A stretch of 64,000 bases of DNA from Actinomadura nitritigenes (GTDB taxonomy: Bacteria; Actinomycetota; Actinomycetes; Streptosporangiales; Streptosporangiaceae): assembly GCF_017573545.1 (NCBI RefSeq), contig NZ_JAGEOK010000002.1:1-64000 (forward strand). Direction: 5' to 3'. Below, in pieces: positions 32,262 to 40,818 of the stretch. A program made the translations under genes and the position numbers. A model generated the notes under the pieces. That model did not search any database. It was not told the origin of the DNA and saw only the letters and a list, made by a program, of their open reading frames with translations. Positions within the stretch are counted from its first letter, which is position 1; every line of letters starts with the position of its first letter.

Positions 32262-33256
32262 ACGACCTCGAAGAACTGGGCGCGTTCCGCGCGCAGGTGC
32301 CCGAGCCGGGCCGCGACCGGCTGGCGCCGGGACGGGAGCGGCTGGTGCGGGCGGCCGGGGGCCGGTCCCGGCCCCGGGTGCCGATGTGGCGGGCGGGGCT
32401 GGCCGCCGGGATCGCGGTGTCCGGGGCGGCCGCCGCCGTGGCGGTCGTCGCGGACCGCCATGACCCGGCACCGCCGATCACCGCGCGCCCGGTGAGCGCG
32501 ACGCAGGTGCTGGAGCGCGCCGCGAGGACCGTCGCCGGGCGGCCCGACCACCGCCCGGCGCCCGGCCAGTGGGTCTACACGAGGACCTACCAGGCCGGGC
32601 AGAAGGACGCCCCGTCCTTCATGCGGCACATGGAGAGCTGGGTGCGGTTCGACGGCCGCAAGTCCGCTCAGTACGACGGGCCCCCGGGCAAGAGGCCCCG
32701 CCTCGAGGTCACGAACGTGGGGCGGGACGGCGACAGCGAGGAGCGGTCGCCCGCGCAGTGGTACGACTACCTGCGCGCCCTGCCGGACGACGCGTCGGCG
32801 CTGCTGGCGGGGATCGATCGGCGCGGGAAGTCCTACAACGCCGAGAACCACGGGCGGCTCTACAGCACCGAGGACGGCCGCGACCAGTGGGTGTTCGGCC
32901 GGCTCGCGGACTTCCTCGGCCAGGGGCCGTCCACGCCGCAGTCGCGGCGCGCGACCATCTTCCGGGCGCTGGCCCGGATCCCGAGGGTCCAGGTGAAGGA
33001 GGGCACGAAGGACGCGCTCGGTCGTCCCGGCATCACGGTCTCCCGCACGGGCCCCGACGGGCTGCGCGAGGAGTTCGTGCTGGCGAGGGGCACCTATGAC
33101 TACCTCGGCCGCAGGTTCGTCGTGGTCGAGGAGCAGCGGCTGCCGAGGTCCCGCGCCGGGGGCGGCGGCCCCGCGGTCATCCCCGCCGGGACCGTCACCG
33201 GGGAGCAGGCGGTCGAGCGGACCGCGGTCGTCGACCGTCCCGGGCAGCGGCCCTGA
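32258..33256 (+). CDS. CU044_5270 family protein, probable membrane anti-sigma factor
   Basis: Protein of 332 residues from ATG 32258 in an ATGA overlap with the sigma gene. Cytoplasmic N-terminal segment of about 45 residues (no HxxxCxxC zinc motif), one transmembrane helix at about 47-66 (GLAAGIAVSGAAAAVAVVA), and a large outer domain with QWVYTRTYQAGQ, WVRFDGRKSAQYDG and a beta-rich fold ending in VVEEQRLP. Family members are encoded beside ECF sigma factors, where they presumably hold or release the sigma factor on an envelope signal. The direct interaction is inferred from gene order. Confidence 0.8.
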   Translation: MNDLEELGAFRAQVPEPGRDRLAPGRERLVRAAGGRSRPRVPMWRAGLAAGIAVSGAAAAVAVVADRHDPAPPITARPVSATQVLERAARTVAGRPDHRPAPGQWVYTRTYQAGQKDAPSFMRHMESWVRFDGRKSAQYDGPPGKRPRLEVTNVGRDGDSEERSPAQWYDYLRALPDDASALLAGIDRRGKSYNAENHGRLYSTEDGRDQWVFGRLADFLGQGPSTPQSRRATIFRALARIPRVQVKEGTKDALGRPGITVSRTGPDGLREEFVLARGTYDYLGRRFVVVEEQRLPRSRAGGGGPAVIPAGTVTGEQAVERTAVVDRPGQRP

Positions 33257-33263
33257 CGCCTGA

Positions 33264-33299
33264 CCGCGCCGCTCTCGCTCACTCACGAGGGCGGCGCGG
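33264..33299. terminator. Bidirectional terminator hairpin
   Basis: A 14-bp stem (33264-33277 with 33286-33299, one G-T pair) and an 8-base loop between the convergent anti-sigma and enoyl-CoA hydratase genes. Confidence 0.65.
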
Positions 33300-33338
33300 C
33301 TCGGCGTCCCGCACTCGGCCGCGGACGGGCGGACGGCG

Positions 33339-34211
33339 CTAGCGGGTGGGCCAGTCGGGGATGTTCTCCGGCAGGTCCTTGCTGACGCGCATGGGGAACG
33401 CGGCGGGGCGCTTCTCCAGGAACGACGTGACGCCCTCGATGGCGTCGGCGCCCCCGCCCAGCTCGGCCATCAGGCGGGAGTCGGCGGCGTGCGCGTCCCA
33501 CGGGGACGGCGCCGACAGGCCCGACCACATGAGGCGCCGGATCGTCGCGACGGACACCGCCGAGGTGTTGCCGGCGATCTCGCGGGCGAGCGCGTACGCG
33601 GCCGGGAGCAGCTCGTCCGGCGCGTACACGCGGGACACGAGGCGGCCGTCCAGGGCCTCCCGCGCGTCGAAGACGCGGCCGGTCGCGGCCCACTCCATCG
33701 CCTGCGCGATGCCGACCAGGCGCGGCAGGAACCAGCTCGACGCGGCCTCGGTGACGATGCCGCGCCGCGCGAACACGAACCCGAACTTGGCCTTCTCGCT
33801 GGCCAGCCGGACGTCCATCGGCAGCGTCATCGTGACGCCGACGCCGACCGCGGCGCCGTTGAACGCGCCGATGACCGGCTTGAGGCAGCGGGCGATGCGC
33901 AGCGCGACCGTGCCGCCGCCGTCGCGCGGGGTGCCGTCCTCCAGCACGTCGTCCTCGCCGGCGAACATGTCCTTCGACTTCTCCTTGTCGAAGGTGTCGC
34001 CGCCGCCGCTGAGGTCGGCGCCCGCGCAGAACGCCCGGCCCGCGCCCGTCACCACCACGGCGCGGACGTCGTCGTCGGCGTCGATGCGGTCGAAGACGTC
34101 GAGCATCTCGTTGCGCATCGTGAAGGTGTAGGCGTTCATCTTGTCGGGGCGGTTCAGGGTGACCGTGGCGATCCCGTCCTGAACCTCGTACTCGATCTCG
34201 GCGTAGGCCAC
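33339..34211 (-). CDS. Enoyl-CoA hydratase/crotonase-family enzyme
   Basis: Protein of 290 residues. Crotonase fold with VTLNRPDKMNAYTFTM, the oxyanion segment GAGRAFCAGADLSGGG, and AFNGAAVGVGVTMTLPMDVRLASEKAKFGFVFARRGIV. Acid/base residues are at the usual helices: the Glu in VTEAASSWFLPRLVG is present, in the position of the second catalytic Glu. It probably hydrates a 2-enoyl-CoA, though related lyases and isomerases share this fold. A single gene, followed downstream by the bidirectional hairpin. Confidence 0.88.
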   Translation of the reverse strand: MAYAEIEYEVQDGIATVTLNRPDKMNAYTFTMRNEMLDVFDRIDADDDVRAVVVTGAGRAFCAGADLSGGGDTFDKEKSKDMFAGEDDVLEDGTPRDGGGTVALRIARCLKPVIGAFNGAAVGVGVTMTLPMDVRLASEKAKFGFVFARRGIVTEAASSWFLPRLVGIAQAMEWAATGRVFDAREALDGRLVSRVYAPDELLPAAYALAREIAGNTSAVSVATIRRLMWSGLSAPSPWDAHAADSRLMAELGGGADAIEGVTSFLEKRPAAFPMRVSKDLPENIPDWPTR

Positions 34212-34275
34212 GTGCGTCCCCTTCTCGCGCCGGCGGGTTTCCGAACGCGATTCTAGGAAGTCCGGCGGGGGCGCG

Positions 34276-34620
34276 TCAGACCCGGGCCGCCGGGAACATC
34301 CGCAGGACCACGTCGCGGCGCCACTCGTCCAGGCCGCCCTCGTGACCGGCGGGCGGCAGCAGCACGAGCGCGCCGTCCTCCTCCCGCCGCAGCCGGACCG
34401 TCACGTCCGGCGCGAGCACCAGCTCCGCCGGACGGCCGCCGGCGGCGGCGAACACGCGCGCCGCCTCGCCGAGGACGCGGGCCCAGCCCTGGCCGAGGTA
34501 GGGCGGCAGGCCGTCCGCGCGCAGTTCCGGCAGCCCGCGCCCGCCGAGCCCGGCGGTGCGCAGGGCGAGGCCGTCCGGCCGCTCGGCGCCGACGATCCGC
34601 ACGACATCGGGCTTCTCCAT
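34276..34620 (-). CDS. Small hypothetical protein
   Basis: Protein of 114 residues from ATG 34620 (MEKPDVVRIVGAERPDG); the ribosome-binding site is weak and a longer frame opens at 34662. Cytosolic, alpha/beta, with VRLRREEDGALVLLPPAGHEGGLDEWRRDVV near the end. No family recognised. It lies 65 bases upstream of the hydratase start on the same strand and divergent from the methyltransferase. Confidence 0.55.
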   Translation of the reverse strand: MEKPDVVRIVGAERPDGLALRTAGLGGRGLPELRADGLPPYLGQGWARVLGEAARVFAAAGGRPAELVLAPDVTVRLRREEDGALVLLPPAGHEGGLDEWRRDVVLRMFPAARV

Positions 34621-34712
34621 GGCCCGGGACGATACGCGACGGGCCGCCGTGACGCAGGTCACCCGGGGGGCCTGAGCGGGGGGAACCGTGCACCCGCCGA
34701 TCGCATGTCCGA

Positions 34713-34718
34713 TAAATT
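34713..34718 (+). promoter_or_regulatory. -10 box for a probably leaderless methyltransferase mRNA
   Basis: TAAATT ends seven bases before the GTG at 34725, and there is no ribosome-binding site. The predicted transcription start falls on the start codon. The -35 region is weak. Confidence 0.4.
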
Positions 34719-34724
34719 ACGACA

Positions 34725-35684
34725 GTGAATTGGGCCGTGACGTACGACTCCGCCTTCGGGTACGTCTCCGCGCACGGCGCGCCCCTGGTCGACCTGCTCG
34801 ACCCGCAGCCCGGGGAACGGATCATCGATCTCGGCTGCGGCACCGGCGCGTTCAGCGCGGAGATCGCCGCCCGGGGGGCCGAGGTGCTGGGCATCGACGG
34901 GAACCCGGACATGGTCGCCCAGGCCGGCGCGCTGAACCCGGGCATCTCCTTCATGCTGGGCGACGCCCACACCTTCACCATCACCGACGCCTGCGACGCC
35001 GTCGCCTCCAACGCCGCGCTGCACTGGATGACCCGCGACCCCGACGCGGTGATCGCGCAGGTGCACGCGGCGCTGCGGCCCGGCGGCCGGTTCGTCGGCG
35101 AGCTCGGCGGCGAGGGCAACTGCGCCGAGCTGGTCGCCGCCATGCAGACCGCCTGGCGTGTCTTCGGCCTCGGCGAGCCCGAGCTGCCCTGGTACTTCCC
35201 GAGCCCGGCCGAGTACGCGACGAAGCTGGAGGAGGCCGGCTTCTCGCTGCGGCTGCTGGAGCACGCCGAGCGGCCGAGCCAGATGACCGAGGGGCCGAAC
35301 GGCGCCGCCGACTGGGTCCGCGCCTACGCCGCCGTGGCCCTCGCCGACGTCCCGCCGGAGCTGGTCGAGCCGCTCCTCAGCCGGGTGAACGACCTCGCCG
35401 CGCCGGCGCTGCGCCGCGAGTCGGGCTGGGTCGCCGACTACGTGCGGCTGCGGTTCGCGGCCGTCCGCAAGCCGGACGCCCCGCCGATGCCCGAGCCCCC
35501 GCCCGTCCCGCCGAACCCGTCGGCCGCCTCCGCTGCCGAGCCCGCACCGCCCGCTCCCGGCCCCGCTCCCGGCCCCGCACCGGGTACTGCGCCGGGTCCT
35601 GTGCCGGGTCCTGCGCCGGGTCCGGGTCCGGTGCCGGGGGCGGCGCCCGCCCCCGCGGGGGCCCCGGACGGGTCCGCCCGCTGA
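34725..35684 (+). CDS. SAM-dependent class I methyltransferase with Pro/Gly repeat tail
   Basis: Protein of 319 residues starting at GTG 34725. Rossmann SAM-binding motif I IIDLGCGTGAFS at about 33-44, acidic VLGIDGNPDM (motif II), GDAHTFTI, and SNAALHWMTRDPDAVIA. It resembles trans-aconitate methyltransferase-like small-molecule enzymes. The last 60 residues are Pro/Ala/Gly repeats (PAPGPAPG pattern), probably disordered. No ribosome-binding site: leaderless translation is proposed. Substrate unknown. Confidence 0.82.
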   Translation: MNWAVTYDSAFGYVSAHGAPLVDLLDPQPGERIIDLGCGTGAFSAEIAARGAEVLGIDGNPDMVAQAGALNPGISFMLGDAHTFTITDACDAVASNAALHWMTRDPDAVIAQVHAALRPGGRFVGELGGEGNCAELVAAMQTAWRVFGLGEPELPWYFPSPAEYATKLEEAGFSLRLLEHAERPSQMTEGPNGAADWVRAYAAVALADVPPELVEPLLSRVNDLAAPALRRESGWVADYVRLRFAAVRKPDAPPMPEPPPVPPNPSAASAAEPAPPAPGPAPGPAPGTAPGPVPGPAPGPGPVPGAAPAPAGAPDGSAR

Positions 35685-35750
35685 CGGGCGACCCGGCCGA
35701 CCGGGGGCCGGAAGGCGGGCGGTTCGCACGGGTTGCTTAGGGTTGGGGGC

Positions 35751-36446
35751 ATGCGCCTCTACGACCATCGCACCGGGCAGGCCGAAGAGGTCCCGCCGGG
35801 GCGGGTCCTGCGCGTCCAGGTCCTCGAAGGGGCCGGCCACCGCGCCCTCGTGGTCGCCGACCTGCTGCGGCGGGTCGCCGAACGCGCCGGGCGCGGGGTC
35901 CCGGTGGCGTGCTCGCCGGACCTGTCCGTCCACGACCGCGACTGGACGGACTACAACATCGCGCCGTTCGAGCTCCTCAGCTGGGACGCGCCGCCGCCGG
36001 AGGCCGACCTCTACATCGCCTCCTCGACGAACGTCGACGTCGCCGGGCACTGGGTGCTCGTCCCGCACGAGACCGGCGACTGGTACTCGGTCATGGCCAA
36101 CGCGAGCATGGACCCCCTCGCGGCGCGGCTGGCGATGCTGGAGGCGCCGTACCGCGACCCGCTCGCACTGACGACGTCCCGGTTCATGACCGCCGTCGCG
36201 CGGCTGGACGCGTGGCGGAGCCTCGTCGCCGGGTGGGCGCGCAGCCCGGGACGCCCGATGGACCGCGACTACGCCCGCAAGGCGGAGCGCGCGCTCGGCA
36301 ACGACCTGGACAGCCCTGCCGCGCTGGCCGTCCTCGACGAGATCGCCGCGGACCCGGCCGTCCCGCCGGGCGCGAAGCTGGAGACGTTCATCCACCTCGA
36401 CCTGACGCTGGCCTTGGGCCTGGTCTCCGCCATCGGCGCCGTCTAG
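35751..36446 (+). CDS. Shortened cysteinyl-tRNA synthetase-like protein lacking the catalytic centre
   Basis: Protein of 231 residues from ATG 35751. The opening MRLYDHRTGQAEEV corresponds to the start of CysRS (MLRLYNTLTR...). GHRALVVADLLRRVAE aligns with the helix after the HIGH motif, and the C-terminal half (DPLAARLAMLEAPYRDPLALT, then ALGNDLDSPAALAVLDEIA) matches the CysRS helical domain. The HIGH signature, the Cys zinc ligands and the KMSKS loop are missing, and the protein is half the usual 460 residues. It cannot charge tRNA as a normal synthetase. It may bind tRNA, a cysteine-linked compound or another protein. It could also be a MshC relative in decay. Reading frame is intact, with typical codon use. 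Confidence 0.6.
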   Translation: MRLYDHRTGQAEEVPPGRVLRVQVLEGAGHRALVVADLLRRVAERAGRGVPVACSPDLSVHDRDWTDYNIAPFELLSWDAPPPEADLYIASSTNVDVAGHWVLVPHETGDWYSVMANASMDPLAARLAMLEAPYRDPLALTTSRFMTAVARLDAWRSLVAGWARSPGRPMDRDYARKAERALGNDLDSPAALAVLDEIAADPAVPPGAKLETFIHLDLTLALGLVSAIGAV

Positions 36447-36483
36447 CCACCGCCGTGCGCCCGCACCGCCACCGGTACGGCCC

Positions 36484-38388
36484 TCAGTCGTGCACCTCCA
36501 GGAGCGTGCCGTCGGCGAGGAGGTAGGCGATCGAGCGTTCGAACACGTACGCCGTCCCGCCGCCGGGCTGCTCGAACCACGGCACCGCGGTCCCGGTGAG
36601 AGCCTGCAAGGGTCGCAGTAGCCGGTACACGTGGTACTCCCGTTCCTGCCAGTCGGCGGGCAGCGAGCGCTGGGCGAACGGTGTGCGCGCGGCGTAGGCG
36701 GTGTTCCCGCCGTGGCCTCCGTAGCGGTCCACCTCGGTTCCTGCGGGAAGCTCGGTGATCTGACGGTCGCGCAGGAGAGAGAGCGGCGGCTCCCCCTTCA
36801 GCGGCTGGATCTTCGGGATCTCGATGGTCTGCTGCTGCGGCACCACCATGAGCAGGCTGCCGAGAAGGTACGCGGCGGCCTGCTCCCCGTCGTCGAAGGC
36901 GGCCTGCCGGGTCCGTTCACCGTTGTCGAGGTGGAAGACCGTCCAGCCCGCCCTCTCCTGGACGAGGCACCACGCCCCCTCCTCCTCGCCGCGGAGCCGG
37001 TAGCGCGCGCGGTCGACCTGGAGGGCGTCCAGGCGGTTCTGCAGGAGGGCGAGCCACTGCTCCGGCTCCGGTTCCGTCCGGATGCCGCGCGGCGCGGTGC
37101 GTCCCATCGCGGCGGCGCTCGCCGCGTCCATCGCGTCGTCGCCGACGGCCGGGACCGCGAACCGGCGCGCGCGGATGTGCGCGACCAGGTCCGGCTCCGG
37201 CGGGACGCCGTGCTCGCGCAGGTAGTAGCCGACCGCCCCCGACCACACCCACGCGCCGTCGGTGTGGAAGGTGAGCGGGACGCGCTCGCCGCGCGACGGG
37301 TCGAGCAGGTCGGGGGCGCTCGACCGGGCCGCCATCACGGTCGGCGCGTCCTCCAGATACCGGACGACCCGCTCGACGTCCTCCGGCGGCACGGGCGGGC
37401 GCGACACCTCGGGCGGGCCGCCGTCCCTCCCGGCCCGGTCGAACACGCGGGCCTTCCGCACCGGGCTCTCGAACCGCGTCGGCCGCGGAGGCGCGACCGG
37501 GGCGGGGCCCAGGCGCCGCGTCATCCACTCGGGCACGTCCCGGCGCGGGAGCCGCTCCAGCTCGCGCCGGACGTCGTCCGCGGACGGCTCGGAAGCCCAG
37601 CGGGGCTCCTCGTCATAAGTGAAGCTCGCGCGGCACCGGACGTCGCCGTCCGCGTACACGACCTCCACGTCGATCCGGGACCATGTGGAGCCCTGGAAGG
37701 CGTGCGTCCCGGCGCGCAGCCGGTCGAGCAGCCCGGCCGCGGCGGCTGGCGGCGCCCACGACGCGGTCGTCCCGTCCGCCTTCCGCACCGTCATCGGCGG
37801 GAACTCCACATGCCCGCCGACCGCCTGGTAATGGCCGGAGATCCGCTCCCAGAACGGCGGCGCGTGGTCGGCGACCAGCACCGTGAACGGGCCCGCCAGC
37901 AGTTCCGTCTGCTCGACCGGGTCCAGCGGCGCCGGGACGGGCCGCCCGGCGGGCTCGGCCGGCTCCCGGCCCTCCAGCCGGTCGCGCAGCCAGCCCGGGA
38001 CGTTCGCGCCGTCGCGCGGCATCACGATCTGGTCGCGCCGCCACGCCTCCACGGGCGCGGGCGGGTCCCACCCCGGGTCGAACGCGTCGTTGTAGAAGAA
38101 CAGCGCCGCGGCGGGCTCGACGATCGCCAGCATCGAGAACCAGGTGCCCTGCTCCGACAGGTAGTGGGCACGCCGCAGCTCCATCAGCAGGGCCGACAGC
38201 TCGTCCGGGACGACCTCGGCGGGCACCACCGCGTTCTCGCCGGTCAGCATCGTCAACGTCACGTCGCTCGCCACCACGGTCGCCGCGCACCGCAGGTCGA
38301 TGCGGCGCCAGCGCGGCGGCGCGGTCTGCCGCGCGAACCGGACGATCCGCTCCTCGATCTCCGCGATCCGCTCGCTCTGCCCCGTCAC
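36484..38388 (-). CDS. TNT-domain (NAD+ glycohydrolase-type) toxin protein with YezG-like N-terminal modules
   Basis: Protein of 634 residues from GTG 38388, with GAGGGG eight bases upstream. The C-terminal 105 residues fit the TNT domain of tuberculosis necrotizing toxin: LPAGTEVDRYGG, TPFAQRSLPADW, EYHVYRLLRPL and TAVPWFEQPGGGTAYVF. Arg555, His586 and Gln607 lie where the essential Arg, His and Gln are reported. Residues 1-150 and 180-300 look like two copies of a YezG/DUF600-type domain (PPRWRRIDL, VEAWRRDQIV, VPGWLRDRL). No signal peptide, WXG or LXG export domain. No clear immunity gene adjoins it. It could be a cytoplasmic or non-classically exported NADase. Confidence 0.75.
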   Translation of the reverse strand: MTGQSERIAEIEERIVRFARQTAPPRWRRIDLRCAATVVASDVTLTMLTGENAVVPAEVVPDELSALLMELRRAHYLSEQGTWFSMLAIVEPAAALFFYNDAFDPGWDPPAPVEAWRRDQIVMPRDGANVPGWLRDRLEGREPAEPAGRPVPAPLDPVEQTELLAGPFTVLVADHAPPFWERISGHYQAVGGHVEFPPMTVRKADGTTASWAPPAAAAGLLDRLRAGTHAFQGSTWSRIDVEVVYADGDVRCRASFTYDEEPRWASEPSADDVRRELERLPRRDVPEWMTRRLGPAPVAPPRPTRFESPVRKARVFDRAGRDGGPPEVSRPPVPPEDVERVVRYLEDAPTVMAARSSAPDLLDPSRGERVPLTFHTDGAWVWSGAVGYYLREHGVPPEPDLVAHIRARRFAVPAVGDDAMDAASAAAMGRTAPRGIRTEPEPEQWLALLQNRLDALQVDRARYRLRGEEEGAWCLVQERAGWTVFHLDNGERTRQAAFDDGEQAAAYLLGSLLMVVPQQQTIEIPKIQPLKGEPPLSLLRDRQITELPAGTEVDRYGGHGGNTAYAARTPFAQRSLPADWQEREYHVYRLLRPLQALTGTAVPWFEQPGGGTAYVFERSIAYLLADGTLLEVHD

Positions 38389-38542
38389 CCGCGCGTCCCC
38401 TCATGTGATCCCTATGGAACCTGAGCGGCAGGTTAACCGCACGGATCGGTCCATTGCGGCGGGACCCGGCGTCACGGACGCTCGGGGGCATGGCCGTCGA
38501 GGCGCCCGGAGCGCCCTGGGACGTGGACTAACGTCCTATGTC

Positions 38543-39724
38543 GTGTCCACCGATGCCCCCGAATCCGCGGTCCCCGCGCCGCCCGGCCGGCCGGCCGCCG
38601 CGCGGCGCCGCCGCCGCGCCCGCGTCCTGATGGCGACGATCACCGCGGTCGCCGTGCTGCTGTGCGCGGCGGTCGGCGGCGTCGGCTGGTACTTCGCGGG
38701 CGTCGCCACCGAGGTCGACCACACCGCCGAGTACCCGTTCACCATCGAGGACGTCTCCGCCGGCACCGTCACGCTCCCCCGCGAGCCCGAGACGGAGCGG
38801 CCCGGCACGTGGGCGCTCGTCTGGGAGCACGGCGGCCGCGCCCTGCTCGGCCCCGTCGTCGGCGGCGGCGGCGAGGACCACGTCGTCCGGAAGCTGGTGT
38901 CGATCTCCCACGGGACGCCCGTCAAGGGCGCCGCCGCCGGCATCGACCACTGGGTGTACTCCGGCGACCCGCGATCGGCGCTCGGGCTCGACTTCAAGGA
39001 CGTCACCTATCCGGCCGAACTCGGCGCCATGCCCGCGTGGCTGCTGCCCGGGTCGTCCCCCAAGAACACCTGGGTCATCGCCGTGCACGGGCGCAACGCC
39101 GACAAGGCCGAGACGTTCCGCGCCATGCGGACCGTCCAGGACCTCGGCCTGCCCATGCTGTCGATCGCGTACCGCAACGACGTCGGCGCGCCGAAGTCCC
39201 GCGACCACAAGAACCACCTGGGCGACACCGAATGGAAGGACGTCGCGTCCGCCGTCTCGTACGCGCGCGCGAACGGCGCCACCGGCGTCGTCCTGTACGG
39301 ATGGTCGATGGGCGGCGCGATGGTGATGACGGCGCTGCGGCACGACCCGTCGTTCGTCCGCGGCGTCGTCCTCGACTCCCCCGTCATGGACTGGAACGCC
39401 ACCCTCGACAAGCAGGGCGACGCCCGCCACCTGCCGGCGTTCGTCACCAGCGTCGCCAAGACCGTCCTCGAACGGCGCATCGGCATCGACCTGAAGGACT
39501 ACGACCAGCGCCGCTACGCCCCCAAGCTGCGCACGCCGACACTGCTGTACACCACCGCCGACGACGCCACCGTCGCCAACGGCCCCGCGTTCACCTTCGC
39601 CCGGACGGCGCCGCCCGGCATGGTCACCCACATCGCGACGCAGGGCGACCACACCGAGGCGTGGAACGTCGACCCGTCCGCCTACGAGACCGCCCTGCGC
39701 CTCTTCCTCACGAAAGTCCGCTGA
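38543..39724 (+). CDS. Membrane-anchored alpha/beta hydrolase
   Basis: Protein of 393 residues starting at GTG 38543; an in-frame start within the opposite gene would add over 80 residues. A signal anchor follows an Arg-rich stretch (about 30-55, MATITAVAVLLCAAVGG). Alpha/beta hydrolase core: VIAVHGRNADKAE near the oxyanion strand, nucleophile elbow GWSMGGA (Ser), and a C-terminal QGDHTEAW with the His; an acid Asp lies before. It is likely secreted-facing or periplasmic esterase/peptidase-like. It converges on the oxidoreductase gene with a 17-bp overlap. Confidence 0.75.
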   Translation: MSTDAPESAVPAPPGRPAAARRRRRARVLMATITAVAVLLCAAVGGVGWYFAGVATEVDHTAEYPFTIEDVSAGTVTLPREPETERPGTWALVWEHGGRALLGPVVGGGGEDHVVRKLVSISHGTPVKGAAAGIDHWVYSGDPRSALGLDFKDVTYPAELGAMPAWLLPGSSPKNTWVIAVHGRNADKAETFRAMRTVQDLGLPMLSIAYRNDVGAPKSRDHKNHLGDTEWKDVASAVSYARANGATGVVLYGWSMGGAMVMTALRHDPSFVRGVVLDSPVMDWNATLDKQGDARHLPAFVTSVAKTVLERRIGIDLKDYDQRRYAPKLRTPTLLYTTADDATVANGPAFTFARTAPPGMVTHIATQGDHTEAWNVDPSAYETALRLFLTKVR

Positions 39725-40664
39725 CCACCAGCAGCGTCTTCCCCGTGGTCGCGCGGGACTGGATCGCGGCGTGCGCGTCCGCCGCGTTGACCAGCGGGAA
39801 CCGCTGCCCGATCACCGGGCGGAGCCGTCCGGCCGCCGCCTCCCGCAACGCGCTCCGCGCCGCGTCCCGGACCTCCCCCGGCGACGGCTTCCGCTGGACG
39901 AGGGCGACCTGCCGCGCCCGCGCCTCCTCCTCCGGGACGGCGGCCCACTCGCCGCTCGCCAGCCCGAAGCTGACCATCCGCCCGCCCGCGCGGAGCAGCG
40001 TGAACGCCTCCCGTCCCACGTCCCCGCCGACGCCGTCGAACACCACGTCCACCGGGGCCGTCCCCGCGCTCCAGCCCGGCTTCCGGTAGTCGACCGCCTC
40101 GTCCGCACCGAGCCGCAGCGCCGTCGCCGTCTTGTGCGGTCCGCCGGCCGCCGCGACCACCACCGCGCCCTCCGCCTTCGCGAGCTGGACGAGCAGCGTC
40201 CCGACCCCGCCCGCCGCCGCCTCCACCAGCACCCGCTCCCCCTGCGCCGGACGCGCCGCCCGCATCATCAGCGTCGCCGTCCGCCCGTCGGCCAGCAGCG
40301 CGACCGCCTCGTCCAGCGGCAGCCCGTCCGGCACCTCGAACAGGCCCTTCGCCTCCGCCACCGCCAGCTCCGCGTACCCGCCGCTGCCGTTCAGGCTGCT
40401 CACGACCCGCCGCCCGACCAGCCCCGGATCGGCCCCCGGCCCCACCGCCGCCACCGTCCCGCCGACGCCGTTGCCCGGGATCATCGGGAGCCGCGGCGCG
40501 ACCGGCTGCGGCCCGTTCCCCGCCCGCATCTGCGTCTCCACGAAGGTGACATTCGCGTACTCCACCGCGACGAGCACCTGCCCGTCGCCCGGCACCGGAT
40601 CGGGCGCCTCCCCCGGCACCAGCACCTCCGGACCACCGAACTCCCTCAGCCACACCGCACGCAC
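39708..40664 (-). CDS. Zinc-independent quinone oxidoreductase (MDR family)
   Basis: Protein of 318 residues from GTG 40664, with GGAGGGG five bases upstream. N-terminal GroES-like domain (VWLREFGGPEVLVPGEAPDP), GNGVGGTVAAVGPGAD, then Rossmann ERVLVEAAAGGVGTLLVQLAKAEGA for NADPH. Catalytic zinc ligands of alcohol dehydrogenases are absent. Members reduce quinones or enoyl substrates with NADPH. C-terminal KTLLVVSGL is typical. Confidence 0.88.
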   Translation of the reverse strand: MRAVWLREFGGPEVLVPGEAPDPVPGDGQVLVAVEYANVTFVETQMRAGNGPQPVAPRLPMIPGNGVGGTVAAVGPGADPGLVGRRVVSSLNGSGGYAELAVAEAKGLFEVPDGLPLDEAVALLADGRTATLMMRAARPAQGERVLVEAAAGGVGTLLVQLAKAEGAVVVAAAGGPHKTATALRLGADEAVDYRKPGWSAGTAPVDVVFDGVGGDVGREAFTLLRAGGRMVSFGLASGEWAAVPEEEARARQVALVQRKPSPGEVRDAARSALREAAAGRLRPVIGQRFPLVNAADAHAAIQSRATTGKTLLVVSGLS

Positions 40665-40818
40665 AGCGCCCCTCCGTTCACGGTTCGTCCCTCCAGCATG
40701 CAACCTCGACCAAGATCGAGGTCAACGGCCCGCAACGAATCCCTTTTCTCGTCACACCCGTCTCTGTAAGCTTTCGCGCGTATTCCGCCCCGTTGTCGGC
40801 TGCCGCTCAGGGATGACG

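Noticed and set aside
35540..35660. Short GC-rich repeats that could look like a CRISPR or satellite
   Set aside because: They are codons for the Pro/Ala/Gly tail of the methyltransferase, with no constant spacer structure.
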